Below, piece after piece: positions 44,211 to 56,996 of a stretch of 64,000 bases of DNA. Source of the stretch: Phialophora verrucosa. Lineage: Eukaryota > Ascomycota > Eurotiomycetes > Chaetothyriales > Herpotrichiellaceae. The notes below the pieces were generated by a model, which saw only the letters and a list, made by a program, of their open reading frames with translations, did no database searches and was not told where the DNA came from. How positions within the stretch are numbered: position 1 is the stretch's first letter; each line of letters begins with the position of its first letter. The stretch covers positions 682,001 to 746,000 of the forward strand of contig MSED01000015.1 in the NCBI GenBank assembly GCA_002099365.1, read 5' to 3'. A program made the translations under genes and the position numbers.

Positions 44211-45877
44211 GGCTCGCTACCTTCTGATTGGGAAAACCGAGGATGATCAATCGAGCAGCAGCCGGTAAATGTCTGGTTTCCAAACGTCGACAATACTATA
44301 AGTAAGTTGTTCGGGTCCCGGTGTCAGAGGACTCGCATGCAGTTGTGTTACTCTCGGAAGCGTGACGGCGTGGCGTAACAAATGATTAAGCAGGCCGTTT
44401 TCAGCACAGGTCCCACGGTGACAATAGGCAGTGGCAAGCGAGATGCTGTCTCAGCTGCACCGAAGAAGTGATCGAATAAATAGTTCAGTGTGGAAGAAGC
44501 TGAGGTGCTCGACCTGGAGCGTGTGGCGAGGACTCGACTATGTAAAAGAAGTGCAGCCCGTGTTCTGTCACTGAATCCGAGGCGGCCAGCAAAGGAAGCT
44601 GACGCTGCGCTGCTGTAGGATGCACGGGTCCTGAAACTCAACCCGGAATAGGCTCGAATCCAGGCTTGTTCTTTTGTCATCTGCCTGATCTTCCACACAG
44701 TGGAGGCGGCGGGGAACAGACACACAAAAAGGATTCGGCGGCTGACAAGCCCAGCAACTCGCCCAATGGCAGCACCTTCAATGCGCTTTCACGATGTCCA
44801 AAGGCCAGATTGGGACGGACACGCCGACACGAATACCCTGTGTGCCTGTGCGACGTGAAGATGCCGAGGCATGTGTGTGCAGCATCGAGATTCGAAGATG
44901 TTCCCAAGACACGCGCTCGTTGACAGAGCTACGCTCACTAGGTACATACGAGTACGGGGTACGCAGAACACGACGATCCGAGAAATGAGCACAAGGCAGG
45001 GCGGCCTTCCTTATGCACGCACCCTCGCTTCGGCGTTGTGTTCATGGTCTACTCGTAAGTACGAGGTATCGCCTGCTCAATCCCCCATCATATAGCGGAC
45101 CATCCAGACCATCCTCCATTGGCAGCAATCCAACATGATTTCCGCCTGCTCCTTTTGCCCTTGCTGACCAGCCAGTGACGGGTTAGGTAAATCCCCCGAC
45201 GGGCTCTTGGTTGTTCCTTCTCACCGATTCTGAGCGTCACCCTCAATCCTGCCACCCCCCTCTTCAGACATTTCTGATTTCGCTTCTTCAATCGACACAC
45301 TTCGCTACCCGCATTGACGAGGGAACTCATGTTCCAAGCTGCCGGCCGATTGACCCGAAAGGGAGGGAGAGGGCGATCTGACTGAAAATTCATGCTTCGC
45401 TTGGGGGGGCAGCAGCAGCAGCAGCAGCGTACTCCGTCCTTGTACACTGTAGGGTTCGACAGGGTCCAATGCCCCGCGGGACGTAACGTCTGCCGGAGAT
45501 TCGCAAGGGAAGCGAGCTTCTTGGAAGGGGGCCCAAACCAAGATTTAGGCAGCTTCGATTGGAATCCTCCTGCCATCCTTTCAAAATTGCTGGTTCCTTT
45601 CAACGGTCAGACTGCATCACGTCTAGAATCGAAGTGTCGAATATTGCTGAATGCATCCTGAGCTTCTCCCCAAGGTCTCACAGTCTGCTCACCAGGAGGA
45701 TCCTCGCTGCCTCGAGGCGGTGGTATGAAGCCAGATACTGGCACCATTTCATCTGGAGGACTGCAGCGAGGATAGGGAAAGAAGGTGTCCAGCGCACCGA
45801 CTCTGCGGCGTCGAGCAATATTCTAATACATTCCAGATGTCTACCCTAAAGGCACGTCTGTGCCATACTCCTTGCGC
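44211..45877. other. Intergenic P450/CRY-DASH
   Basis: Upstream region of the P450 and downstream region of CRY-DASH. It holds TACGAGTA octamers at 44947 and 45050 and an AGC triplet run at about 45410-45428. Frames across that run give a poly-Cys or poly-Gln stretch and are not called. Confidence 0.55.
45410..45428. repeat. (AGC)6 trinucleotide run after a G7 tract
   Basis: Six uninterrupted AGC triplets follow GGGGGGG in non-coding DNA. Confidence 0.85.
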
Positions 45878-47806
45878 TCAGTGCCAGTTTCCATTGGCCA
45901 CTGTGTGACCAGCAACTTTGTCCATGATACCCTGCCGACCATACCCACGACCTCGATTGCCTTTCCTCTGTCCTCGATATGCTCCTCTTGCACCAAAGCC
46001 ACCTCCCCCTCGCCCTCGTCCGCTCTCACCTCCGTGTGTAATACTCCCTTTGCTACTTCCTCCATACCGACCACCTCCGCCACCGTGTCTTGCCCATCCC
46101 CCGACTTTGAAGTCGATCCTCTTCAACGGATGGTCTACAGTCTCGAGGCCCGCCAGCCCCAAGTCGGCTCTGCGTTCTGTGCTGACCTTCCATGGCTGGA
46201 AAATTTCCTGCGGGTCATCAAGGCCACGCAGCTCCTCGACCCAGGCCTTGCAGTATTCGCCCTGTGGATCATAGTCACAGGCTTGCTTGATAGGGTTGAA
46301 CACTCTTGCCTCCCCCCTCGGGTCGTTACCCACCCCGGCGACATATTGCCAATTGCCCCAATTTGAACTGACGTCGTAGTCAATCAACATACATTCGTAC
46401 CATTCGGCCCCCAATTTCCAGTTCATGCCCAAATGCTTGGCCAGGTAGCTGGCTACGTTCTGTCGTGCTCTGTTGCTGGTGTAACCTGTGAGGAAGAGTT
46501 CGCGCTGACTCGCGTCGATGAGAGATGTCCCTGTCGTGCCCCGAAGGAATCTGTCGAGCATCTTGGCCACATCGGGACCGCTTCCTGGCGCCTTCCACGG
46601 GTACGACGTGTCGTTCCGGAACCCTCCAAGCCGAAACAGGCGAGGACCGAATTTCCGCGTACACAGCCTCATATAGTCTCGCCACAAGAGCTCAAAGCGA
46701 ACAGCGGCGGTACCTTTGTTCTCGCCTTTGCCGTACCCTTCGGTGTTTTTGTACTGGTCATCTCGGCCGTCTTCAAAGTCAACAAGTTGAAAATGTATCT
46801 GGCGGGCGGTGATGCATCCCAGTGCGAGCCATGCCGAGAGCTTCGTGGAGAAGTCTGTCCCAAGCAAGCCGTTGCGGGTATCTTTGTATCTGGTCATGGC
46901 GCCGGATCCGATAAGCGACTGTACGCGTTTCAGTCCGCCCGACGTACCTCCTTGGTAGGGATGAGCAGTTTTGACTCCTGAGGATGGGAATGATGGCGGC
47001 TTCGCAAGCGGAGGATTTTCCCTGAGAGGCCTCATCAGTGCCGACTCCAACCCCTCGTAAGTGTCAGGTATCGAGAACGGGTGTGTCTTTGACGGAAGCG
47101 GAGATGGCATTGGCGGCAATGATGATGGTGTTGGCACAGTTTTCCGTGGTGCATCCCTCAAGGGTTCCACTGATTTTCGGTAACTCGTGAAAACATCTGG
47201 GAGATCTATAGGTTTATCCAGGGGTAGGTCTCGGCTGTAAACTCGTTAGCCTCACAATCCGCAGGACGCTGCGGACGCATACTCATCAATGAAATATTTC
47301 TCGTCCAGCCATAACCTGAAGTCAACTCCAAAATTCTCAGCTGCCTTTCTCACATCGCGTTCCTCCCTCTTTTCCTCCACACCCTCCTCCTCGGTCATCC
47401 AAATTGCGGCCACAGAGATTCCTTCCTCTGGCTGTTGCAATTGCCTGAAGAGGTCTTCTATGACGCGACCGAGCAGACCCACTCGGATGAGGAGCCCACT
47501 CCCTACCTCCTCAAGCTGGGTCTTCATCTCCCAAACCGACTCTGCGAGGAACTTCGCTCTGTGCGGCCCACATCTCCAGAATCTGCCAAACTCTGAACGG
47601 GCCTCCGGATATGGTGACTTTGAGTCCGGGCTGGCGAGGAACCCTGACACCTCTACTTGCTGAGCAGGAAAAATGTACAATGGCAAAACATGGGTGAATG
47701 ATTTTTTGGACTGTTGCGACAGCTTGTGGATTTCATGAAAGACCGGGTTGTCGGGGAGTCGTAGGTCTCGCCGTAACAAGTAGATGAGCACGCGTTGGCC
47801 TGTCAT
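45878..47806 (-). CDS. CRYD: DASH-type cryptochrome (CRY-DASH) with RGG C-terminal tail
   Basis: FAD/MTHF blue-light flavoprotein of the photolyase family. Exons 47806-47283 and 47234-45878 with a 48-nt intron give 626 aa. The N-terminal photolyase alpha/beta domain begins VLIYLLRRDLRLPDNPVF. The FAD domain shows MTRYKDTRNGLLGTDFSTKL, LALGCITARQIHFQL, FELLWRDYMRLCTRKFG, REYLFLTGYTSNRARQNVAS-like sequence (here RELFLTGYTSNRARQNVASY), and the DASH signature around GAEWYECMLIDYDVSSNWGN. The last 75 residues are Gly/Arg-rich (GGRYGGSS, RGRGGGGFGARGAYRGQRKG, NRGRGYGRQG), an RGG-like tail seen in some fungal CRY-DASH proteins. DASH proteins repair single-stranded CPDs or act as photoreceptors; which applies is inferred. 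An upstream overlapping frame (to 48032) is regarded as leader. Confidence 0.94.
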
Positions 47807-50016
47807 CGCACCGGCGTCCCGATTGAAGAGTCTTTCCGGCCACGGAAGTTAATCTCCGGTAAGTACTGGCCAAAGAGTGGTGGGATATTCCAGAACTTGC
47901 CAGATGACCCTTGGTTATGGGTTGTACTGCTCCAGCAATGTAGATCTTGTTGAGGAGGTCGAGCTTTCCGTCCTTGAGGGAGACCCCTCTGGGGTCTTTG
48001 CCATGTCCTTTAAACGAAAGAATGTCCAACAAAACTTAGGAAGCAAGAAGCAGGAAGCGCCACTTCAAAAGCCAAAGTGTCAAAATGTTTAAGATACTAG
48101 GTGACAGGAGGGGATGGTCGGCGACCAGTCACTCGATCATGGATAGCTACATCCCGAAAGCATTAGCATCGAAGTCTCTCTCACCCAGATGGATCTGACG
48201 GCCGATAGTGTTGCAGATGCAACACAAAAGCAATTCGCGTCTCCGACTGCATCACGACCAACATTGAGCCAATGAGTGGACAAAGATGATGGTCCCGGTG
48301 GTACTTATGCTTTGCACAGCATCACTGAAATCTGGACGAGATCGTGTAAGATCTGGAATAAACTTCGACTAGATAGAGTCGACTGTAGTGATACGATAGA
48401 CTTGATCCGGTTGGTGGTTGGTGGCTGGCGAGCGAGGCGATGGGTTGGTCAAAGGTCCGGATCAGTCGCTGAGCATGATTGCATGGTGATGCAGTCATCG
48501 TCGCGGTGACGGAAAGGGATGGAAACGGACCTTTGTGACTGGAGAGATCTGGGTATGACGATCGATCTGGTAGACTCCATCTGAACATGGATATGGCGAT
48601 CGGTCAATGAGAGATGAGAGAAAGTGCCATGTCCACCTGCTTGCATGGTTGTCGCTTGCAGTAGTGGATACTCAAGCTGCTCCAGGCTGCAAACGTGGCA
48701 GCAGTACCGAGTACTCGTACGTACATGCAACATGCGGTACAGGAAATGCGCGGTGTTGAACACGGCCAAAGCACATAAAGCAAAGTCACCCCCGAAAGCA
48801 GCCACGACGAGCAGCACGATTTCAAGTGATACGAGATGCGACTTGCCCTCTTTATCTATTGGCACAGTCATCGCGAACCACTTCTTGCCTCGATTCGCTC
48901 GTCCACTAGGATGCAGGTGCTGCGATTTGGCTCAATAAGTACTACGTACTGCACGGAGTAACCGACTCTGGTCACCTTCGTGGAAGCAACACTCTCTGAC
49001 CTGCATAATTTGGGTAACAGCAATGGTTTGCGAAGGGTACGAAAAAACAACGGAGAGAAGCACAGATCGATCTGGGTGTGGCAAATGCTGTTTGAGCCTT
49101 GCTCATGCTCTAGGACGTACAAAATACTCTCGTGTTGGACACGAAAGTGTGGGACGGGAAGCTTCTACATAAAAGCACTGCTCCCGCCAACAGAGTGTGG
49201 AGAGAGAAGCATGACTCGAAAGCAAGCGAGATTGGAAAGAGGCAACGCTTCTACCTAACAGGCGGGGATTCATGGATTGGTGTGTCAAACGTGGAAGCCG
49301 CTTGCCTGCAGCGCCTTTCCAGAATCCCCACGTGACCATTTACCCCGCCTTATTTTCGCTGGTGCCGAGGCTGAAAAGGCTGGAAGATCCGTGCGCCTCA
49401 TCCGCAAGCGAGGCTGACGCCATGATCAAGCCCATTCAAGCCACCGTCGCATGGCTGCAGGGATCATTTCGTGGTGGTAAACTTCCTTCGGACTTCAATG
49501 CTACTCGCCCTCCTCTGAAGCACAGTTGGCGTAGTAATCGATTTCCGCATGCTCACCGAATTCAAAAACACATTGCTTCTCTAAGGGTCGCTTTGTTGAC
49601 TGCGGCGGGCTCACCGCCAATATAGTGGTAAACCCAAGAGTTGAAGAGCACGCAACATCTTCATTAAGGCTGTAGAAATCCATCGGAAACTGTCGCGAAC
49701 GCTCATCCTGGCCTCCGATTCTGCCATCTCAGTACCAAGCGCCCAGTCATAACCACTATCAACATAGTCCTGTGATGCCGTGCCCTTCCCGTGGGTATCT
49801 GAACAAAGTGGTATCTCAGAAATGCACATTCCTAGCAATAGAATCCGTCAAAGTTATCCGTCTCATTTCGCCTGTCGCTGGAGGCTGCCATCCATCAAGT
49901 CATAAGCCGAGTAAAAGAGAATTCTGTAGGGCCAGCGCCCGGCCGCAGTATTGTACAATCGCTGATTAAAAAAAGGGGGAAGCAGGGGCTGATTAAAGAA
50001 GTACAATGCTTTTGGA
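47807..50016. other. Intergenic, 2.2 kb upstream of CRY-DASH
   Basis: No gene is recognised. A TACTCGTA octamer sits at 48712-48719. It contains the CRY-DASH promoter and the 3' end of the zinc-finger gene. Confidence 0.5.
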
Positions 50017-51363
50017 TCACGCTGCTGTTGCAGCCGTTGGACTGTCATTGATGCCGTCACTCCCGGATTCGGATTTGACATTTTCCTCTCTCGTTGATTC
50101 CGCAGGGTTCCCATTACCGCATCCTTTGACAAGGATGTGTCGCTGGCACGAAAGTCAGTACACTCGCGAACAAATCCGTTTGATCCAACTTACCTTGAGC
50201 GCGTCCTTGCGAGAAAAGCTCTTATCGCAATGATTGCAAGGGAATGGCTTCACAGCAAGGTGAATTCTTTTGTGCCGCTTCAGATCATGGTTGCGGTTGA
50301 AGCTCTGCGGACATTGATCGCACTTGAACGGACGATCGTGCGTGGGCTGCTGTTGAGGAGTGTTTGTCCGTGGCTGGCCGTACATAGCTTGCGGATTTGC
50401 GGCATAACCACTGTTGAATGACATCGGCAACATATTGGCTTGCATGTTACCCAGCATCGTCATTTGGGCGCCAGGGCTATGCACATTTGACATGACCGGT
50501 CCAGGCATTCCCGGCAACGAGTACGAGGGTGGCGGAGGACGGATGAATGGAGGTTGAGCTGGCCCGTGCCCGTGATGCAGAGTCGGGGAGGCACGGGGTG
50601 CGGATAGAGAATGCGGATGAGGGCTCTGTGACACTGGAGTTGATGTTGAATAATGGTAGCCGGAGTGGTGTGGATGCGCCGTCGTCGGTATGGTCGTGTA
50701 AAGAGTAGGATTAGAGGCCGGCCTGCTCACGTCGCCTGGCGTTATGGGTGATTGCTGACTGGACGGTCGAATCCCGTGTTGCAATGGTGGTATCATATTA
50801 TGCTGGCCGTTTGGGTGGGTGGCACTGGTAGGAGGGGAAAGCTGCAAGGGGCCACCATATGGCTGAACTGCGTGCATGTCATAGGGGGGCGGGGGCAACG
50901 CTGACGCTTCCCCAGCGGTGGGAGAGCTTGTGCTGGTCCTGAGCGGTGCACCTGTCATCGGTGAGTACATCGATCGTGCCGGCATGAGCGAGCCATTTTG
51001 CCATGAAGGGGGCGTAAAGCCCGTATGATACCCAGTCGGTGTAGTACCTGTTCCGAATAACGTTGGTGTGTAGGGCAAGACTGGCACTGCTGCGCTGTTT
51101 GGAGTGGTTCCAGTAGGGATTGAAGATGAGGCCGTGCCAGACTCGGATGCTGAATGGGACGGAGGCGTTAGAAGCTGGCCCACACTGACCGGCGGAGGCC
51201 CAGCATGAGATGTGTTGATGCCGGAAAGAGGAAGATATTTCTGGCTTGAAATCAACGGGTTGAATTGGAGAGCTGCCGGTGGTGGCAGTTCAAGATTGAA
51301 CGTCGCTTGCCTGCGCTGGCTCAGGCCGGAAGGAGCATTGAGGCCATCGAGGGATGTCCCCAT
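50017..51363 (-). CDS. C2H2 zinc-finger transcription factor, FlbC-like
   Basis: Two exons, 51363-50194 and 50142-50017, with a 51-nt intron (GTAAGT...TGACTT...CCAG), give 431 aa. The first 320 residues are Pro/Ser/Thr/His-rich and disordered, as in regulators with activation regions. Two C2H2 fingers follow: FKCDQCPQSFNRNHDLKRHKRIH and, after the linker LAVKPFPC, CNHCDKSFSRKDALKRHILVKGC, in which the last His-x-Cys ligand pair is H-(4)-C rather than H-H. The intron splits the second finger between Lys and Arg. The finger sequence and C-terminal position agree with FlbC-type developmental regulators of asexual sporulation, from memory of the family, so the name is tentative. Large gene-free DNA upstream is usual for such regulators. 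Confidence 0.82.
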
Positions 51364-54300
51364 TGGAAGGGGAATTGCTACCGACGCCAGAGTGACTGGA
51401 TGAGAGTGTTCCGTGCGCGATCGCTTGTAGTGATTGAATGAGAATGGGCAACCGCAGAATGCGAGGTTCCAGAGAGGAATTCAAACAGTGCTCGTGTCGA
51501 GAATCGTTGCCGTTGTTGAGGTCCGCCGAGTATTTCAGACCTCGTCGGTTCCGGCGTTTTTTTCACTCTTACTGTTGAATATACGCGCGTGTGGTCTGGA
51601 GGGAATATTGCTACTCAGGAAGTATGAACGCCTGTCGACAGGTATCCCAAGAGCGTCTGTTCCGCAACAAGATCTGGTGCGATACAAGACCGTGTTTGAG
51701 GTGGACCGATACTGAATGAAGATCAGTTTCTGGCTGGGACTGGGTGGCTTTCGGGGCTTTTCAGTGGTCGTGGGGCTACTGTCTCAATCGGCCTTCGTCC
51801 TGTCGATGATCGGGCAAGAGATCTGCGCCGACTCAGATTGCTATGTCCGTGTAGGTCGATAATGGTCAAGCGGGATAAAGTGCAGAGCACGTCGTTTCCG
51901 GTCTCGTCACAGGCTCCTTGAGGTTGAGGGCGCTCGCGCAGACTGAGAGATTGGGCGAGGATTTCACATCAGGCTGCGAAATGAGCGGTTGCGAGACGAT
52001 TTCAAAGATTCAGAGAGTACCAGAGTCGCGATCCTTTTGGTCGGGGCAGCACATGGCGCTCTTAGCGGGCAGCTGGCGGACGGCTGGCTGGACGGGCCTG
52101 TCGCCTGCTTCGCCTAAAAAGACGAGAGCTGGTCGAAAATGGACACCGGAGACAGGAGGTGCTAGGATGTGATGGGCATGGGCGCGATAGCACTGGGTTG
52201 CGGGCTGCAGGCTTGACGGGTTTTGGGATGGGGTGGATGCGAGGCAGTAAACTCTGAAAGGGATAGGCTTGACTTCGACCAACATTGGCACCAGCTGATT
52301 GCTGATTGCTAGGATGCGCTGGTGTGGGTGGTGGAGTCTCCCATCTGGACATGCAGCGATGGAGAAGTTCCAAGGCAGGGAGGTGGGCGGCCACGGAAAA
52401 GGCTAAGAGCGCGGGCAGGGGGACGTGTGAACTCCCTCGGGCGACTTTTTCACCATGACCAAATAGTACAGAGTAAAGGTGTGTCGACATGGGGCCAGTC
52501 GGCAGGTCTCAGTTCCCGTCGTTGAAGAAAGCAGTCTGGACCGAGCGCTGCGGCTAAAGTTCGACGCCGAAAAGGGACTTCAAGAAATTGGATGCTGAGG
52601 CACGACTACGCTGGAACAAGCTTGGACCCATTTGTGACGGGAACAAGATACACTACCGGCACTGACTACTGAGAGCGCAGCTGGTGGGGTTTGTCAAGCG
52701 CTGGGAATCGCAAGTTCCGTCGACACTGGCAGCTGGCCCACGACGATGATTATTTTGAAGCTGACCAGAGAATAGGGAGAAACTTTGCCAGTTGCCTTCC
52801 TCGGTACGAATTGTCTTTCTGGGACCTGTCCAGTACTACGCAGTACGTCCTGTAACCGAGGATCGAGACAGGCAGAAGAGAAGGGAAGTACACGGTAGAA
52901 CGAAGGACAAAAAAGAAAAGATCGGATTCGCGGTTCCGATTGCTATAATCCCACACTACCTGGTACTGTCATGTGGCTGTTGTGTCCGTCTACTTGAAGC
53001 AATCCTTTCCATTGTGAACAACAGCTCACTTACGAGTACACCTCACCTACACCTGACCTCCATGATGACTGCTACCATAATTGGGTATGCAAGCACATAT
53101 ACCACAGTACTCGTAGTATGAGCACACAGCGATTCAGACAAATCACGGTCCCGATCACGGTCAAGGTCATTCATCATTCGGTGTACCTGGATATCGGGCG
53201 TATCTCTGGTGTCTCGATCTTCGTGCATTCTGTTTTGCTTCCCGTTGATTGGGCGGGCAGTCATGTTCAATCACGAATAACTGTGCCGATTTTCTCATTC
53301 TCCAGACCCCGACTTCCCCTGTAATATTGACTCGTGTTCGGCGTTCATTTGGTGCCCACCATCCTAAAATGGTGTCGAATGACCATTTCTGTTCACCCGC
53401 AGTGTTTCAGACACCCTGGCCCTGGTCTCATGCTATAGTCTGGTTGTTCGGATCATACACAAAGCGCGGTGTACAAAGTACACTTCACGCGGTCCTGAGT
53501 CCAGGCGGTAACTGACCATCAAGGCCTCCAGGGAATCACCCTAGTTCACACCAGGACCACTTAGTCTCGAATATAGGCGAGAGACCAGGGAGCTAGTCTA
53601 TTTACGAGTACCGATCTCATGCCCCCTCAGGGTATATCTGACTAAACCTAGCCTGGAGGGGGACAGACGAGACAGGAAAAAGGAATAAATCTTGATCGAT
53701 GTTGGCACCAGAGCATCACTCCCCACCTCACTGACTCACCATTGACCAGAGCGTTGCAAGTGGACCCAGCGGCCACGAGCAAAGTCAAAGAACATGAGCC
53801 ATCACGCCGGGTCCTTGCCGGCATTGTGACCACCAAAGGGCTACGGATCCATCAGCTTTGTCTTCATCCGAGGTCTGGTCTGATAGACTGATACTGATAC
53901 TGACGCTTATCCCGCTACATTCCCACAATGAGGGTTTCCCCCACCACAAGATATCACTCTGCCTTCCTTGTTCCCCAGTAGAGAGGTCATGCGGCGCGAA
54001 ATTTTCCATGCCACGCTCTTCCCTCAGAGCTTCCACGTTGATCACTGGGCGGCCAGAACAGAGGATTGGGCACCGCACACGAAAGAGAAACAACGGGCTC
54101 GATAACTCCGGGGCAAACCACTCTTGCTACTGTGTCAGAGCAGGCAGGTCAGTTCAGTTCAAGCGCGGTGACCTTTCTCAACCCCACTCCGGCCTCCAGT
54201 ATTCCTCGTACCCAGTATATCCCGGCAAGAAAGAACCATCATTTAGCTTCGGGCTAAGTCTTGCCACACACATTTTTAGCGGAATCTCCCATTTGGTCGT

Positions 54301-56996
54301 TCTCCTTTAAGCGACGTGAGCCCGATCAAAGCAATCTCCAGTGCCATGTGGCTGCCACCTCATTTGTTCAAACGCCGTCTTTTGCTCACAAGCCTGTAGA
54401 CGCTTCGGGTGGCGTCTCCACACCTGTTGGGCGTTTGCTTGTTGCTCCAATGCTCACATGCCTCGACGCACGCAGGATCCAATCCATCTTTGTCCCAACC
54501 CAATTGTGACTAGCATGGCGCTCTTCCTGGGGGTTCAGCCAGCCATGATGTGCTGCAGAACCCGCCACCATGAATCGATATCCTTCCTCATGGCTTAGGG
54601 AGATCGGGTTCAGTAACTTGAGGCTGCCACGCTTTGAAAGCATGGATGAGTCGACACGAAGCACGGCCAGCCTCCTACGAAACAAGGCCATGCTTCGGCC
54701 ATTTTGATGAGTAGCTACGTAATGTCGGCGCCCGCACCTGGCAGATTGATCATTAGGCATCGTAGTATACGAGTACACAGGAAATCGCGTGATGATCGTA
54801 GGCCGCGTCAGGCTCATTGACTTCACCAACTCTATTTTCCCCTGATGATCGCCGTTGCTCTTCCCGGCTCTCATCTGCACCATTTGTTGAAGAGGGCAAA
54901 CGCGGCACGTAGGTACCTGACGGACGTCACCCTCACTTGTTTTGGGGGGTGTCTTGGTAGTCGCGTGGCCTCACATCCCATGCGATTCGCTTTTTCGATT
55001 TGAACTCAGTACGAGTAAGCACTTTACGTCAAACCTGAGGCCTCACAGTACCAGAGCAATTTCGGACTTGGGGTTGTCACGCGGCAAGAACAATGCCCAG
55101 GCTCTGCCGACGCTAATTGGGAGGGGAGGTGCTGGCAGAGAACAATACTCTAGGGGGTGGCCAATGGCCGGCGTCCCTAGGCGAGGCACCATGCTGGTTA
55201 AAGCACCGCCCAAGGTGCCCCTGCAGATCGCGTTCCCAGGCCTTGAGCTGACAGCCACCTGCCGGGGCTTATGGGGCTGCTCCGCTCCGGAAGGCTCATT
55301 GGGCTGGGAGTGCGCTATTGGTGGCACCGGGGGTGGTTCTTCCTGCAGCATCCGAATGCACGAGTCCCGTTAGTATTATCATTGTTCTCCATCTTGACCA
55401 GCCTTATTCACGTTTCGCGCTCAACAATCTTATGTCCTACCGTTCTCATGTCGACCTGAAACGCTGCACACTTTCAGCCTCCTCGAAGCTGAGCCCAGAC
55501 CCAGACCTCGTATCAAACCTTGAGTCGGAAATTGTGACAGCCGATCGGCGGCCTCTTTCCACCCGCGAGCCAGCTTCAAAACATGACAACGAGCAAATTC
55601 GCGCGCTGACTTCGTATTATGCACGATTGACAAAGGGGAGTGGCCTGACCCTGCCTTGTCTGTTTCTTCTCCTGTCTCCATCTGGACCGCGAAATCAATA
55701 GTGATCCCAGGGCCATGGTGTGAGACTCATTGACCATGTTGTAAACACCCCCTTTTGTCTCGATACGCGACGAGGCCCAGGGTTGACGTGAAAATCGTCC
55801 TCTTCTGGATACCTGTAATCTCGGCTTTCTCGGTCAGGCTGGATGGCTGTCCCTCAACATATGTTTCGGGTATTTGCATGCGGACTGACGAACATCAGAT
55901 CGCCAGGCATCGGAGGGAACGTCCAGCGCGCCTTCAACGTCGCACATGGGAGTGTCAAAGCGCCAGTCCCCTGGTTCTGACATAGCGCATCGCGGAGTTT
56001 TCTTTACCACCCCTGCCCTGTCATGCCATCGGTTTGGGTAACTCCATGTTTTCCCAACCTGTAGACTCAGGAGCCGGGCAGACGGCCATGTTCCTACGCC
56101 GACCTCGCTACGTATCTCTGGCAGGCACCGATCATCAATCAGCACCCGTCGACAGGCCTACTGATCCCCACTGCCGTAAAGGCATGAGGTTGGAACTGGA
56201 ACTCAACAACATCCAAAGCATGAAGTCGCAAGTGTGCGCGGCCCTAAACTTTATGGCCCCCGTGGCTTGGAGGCTAAATCGAACACTCCTCTTGGGCTGA
56301 AGCGCCCCTTTTTCTCAACCATCACCTGCTTCCACATCCCCGATCTCATCCCGTCATGCTAAAGTTGCCGACGAGGCGAGAAATGCTGGTCATCAAGGCG
56401 CCACCTCCAGCCTTGTTTAGACATCTCACCAAGTCTCAGCTCAAGGCCTTCCGGTCCCATGAGACTTGTCATCTTGCCTGTTCACACCTTTGGTATACGG
56501 TAACAGTGGTCTCGTGCCTCCTTCAGTCCAATTCATACACTGATATTCTTATATCCCACTCTCGGACTGAATACTGACATCTGGTCATGTCCGAGATCAG
56601 TGGAGACTGAGGAATCTTGCGATACATCCGCTTCGAAATGCAACGCAGTTTTGGCCTTTGATAGTGTCTTCCAAAAATGACAGCGCCATCATGATGGCTG
56701 AATGAAATCTTCATCGAGCATGGATCGAGCATGGGTCCAAAATCCGTTTCAAAGTGCAATAGACCTCACCAAACGACACCCTCCCCCCTTCAACTTGGTA
56801 TTGCCGACGAAGCTGCATCGTCATCACCCACAGTATCTGATCATATTCAGCTACTGCGCCATGACACACCGGCAGTCTCATTTGGTCCCCAGCTCTACAC
56901 AGTGTACAAATCATAGCCATTTTGCCAGAGTTGGTCCGCGTGGAAGAGCTACAGAATTTGGTGCTGGATTCTCAGCTCAATAGGTGCATGTCATCT
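51364..56996. other. 5.6 kb gene-poor region
   Basis: All frames are short and none shows a domain, signal peptide or credible splicing. No terminal inverted repeats, poly-A tails or transposase/reverse-transcriptase fragments were seen, and base composition stays ordinary, so RIP-degraded transposon is not indicated. Five TACGAGTA octamers lie at 53031, 53108, 53603, 54768 and 55010. The left part is presumably the upstream control region of the zinc-finger gene. Confidence 0.5.

Noticed and set aside
45088..45603. 171-codon minus frame with a run of six cysteines
   Set aside because: The Cys run is the AGC microsatellite read in one frame; the rest has no coding character.
47807..48032. 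N-terminal extension of CRY-DASH into an upstream frame
   Set aside because: Different frame from the photolyase start; no splice pair found that joins it sensibly to the core.
53031..55017. Possible degenerate transposon in the gene-poor block
   Set aside because: No terminal repeats, target duplications, transposase or reverse-transcriptase fragments, and no AT-rich RIP-like composition.
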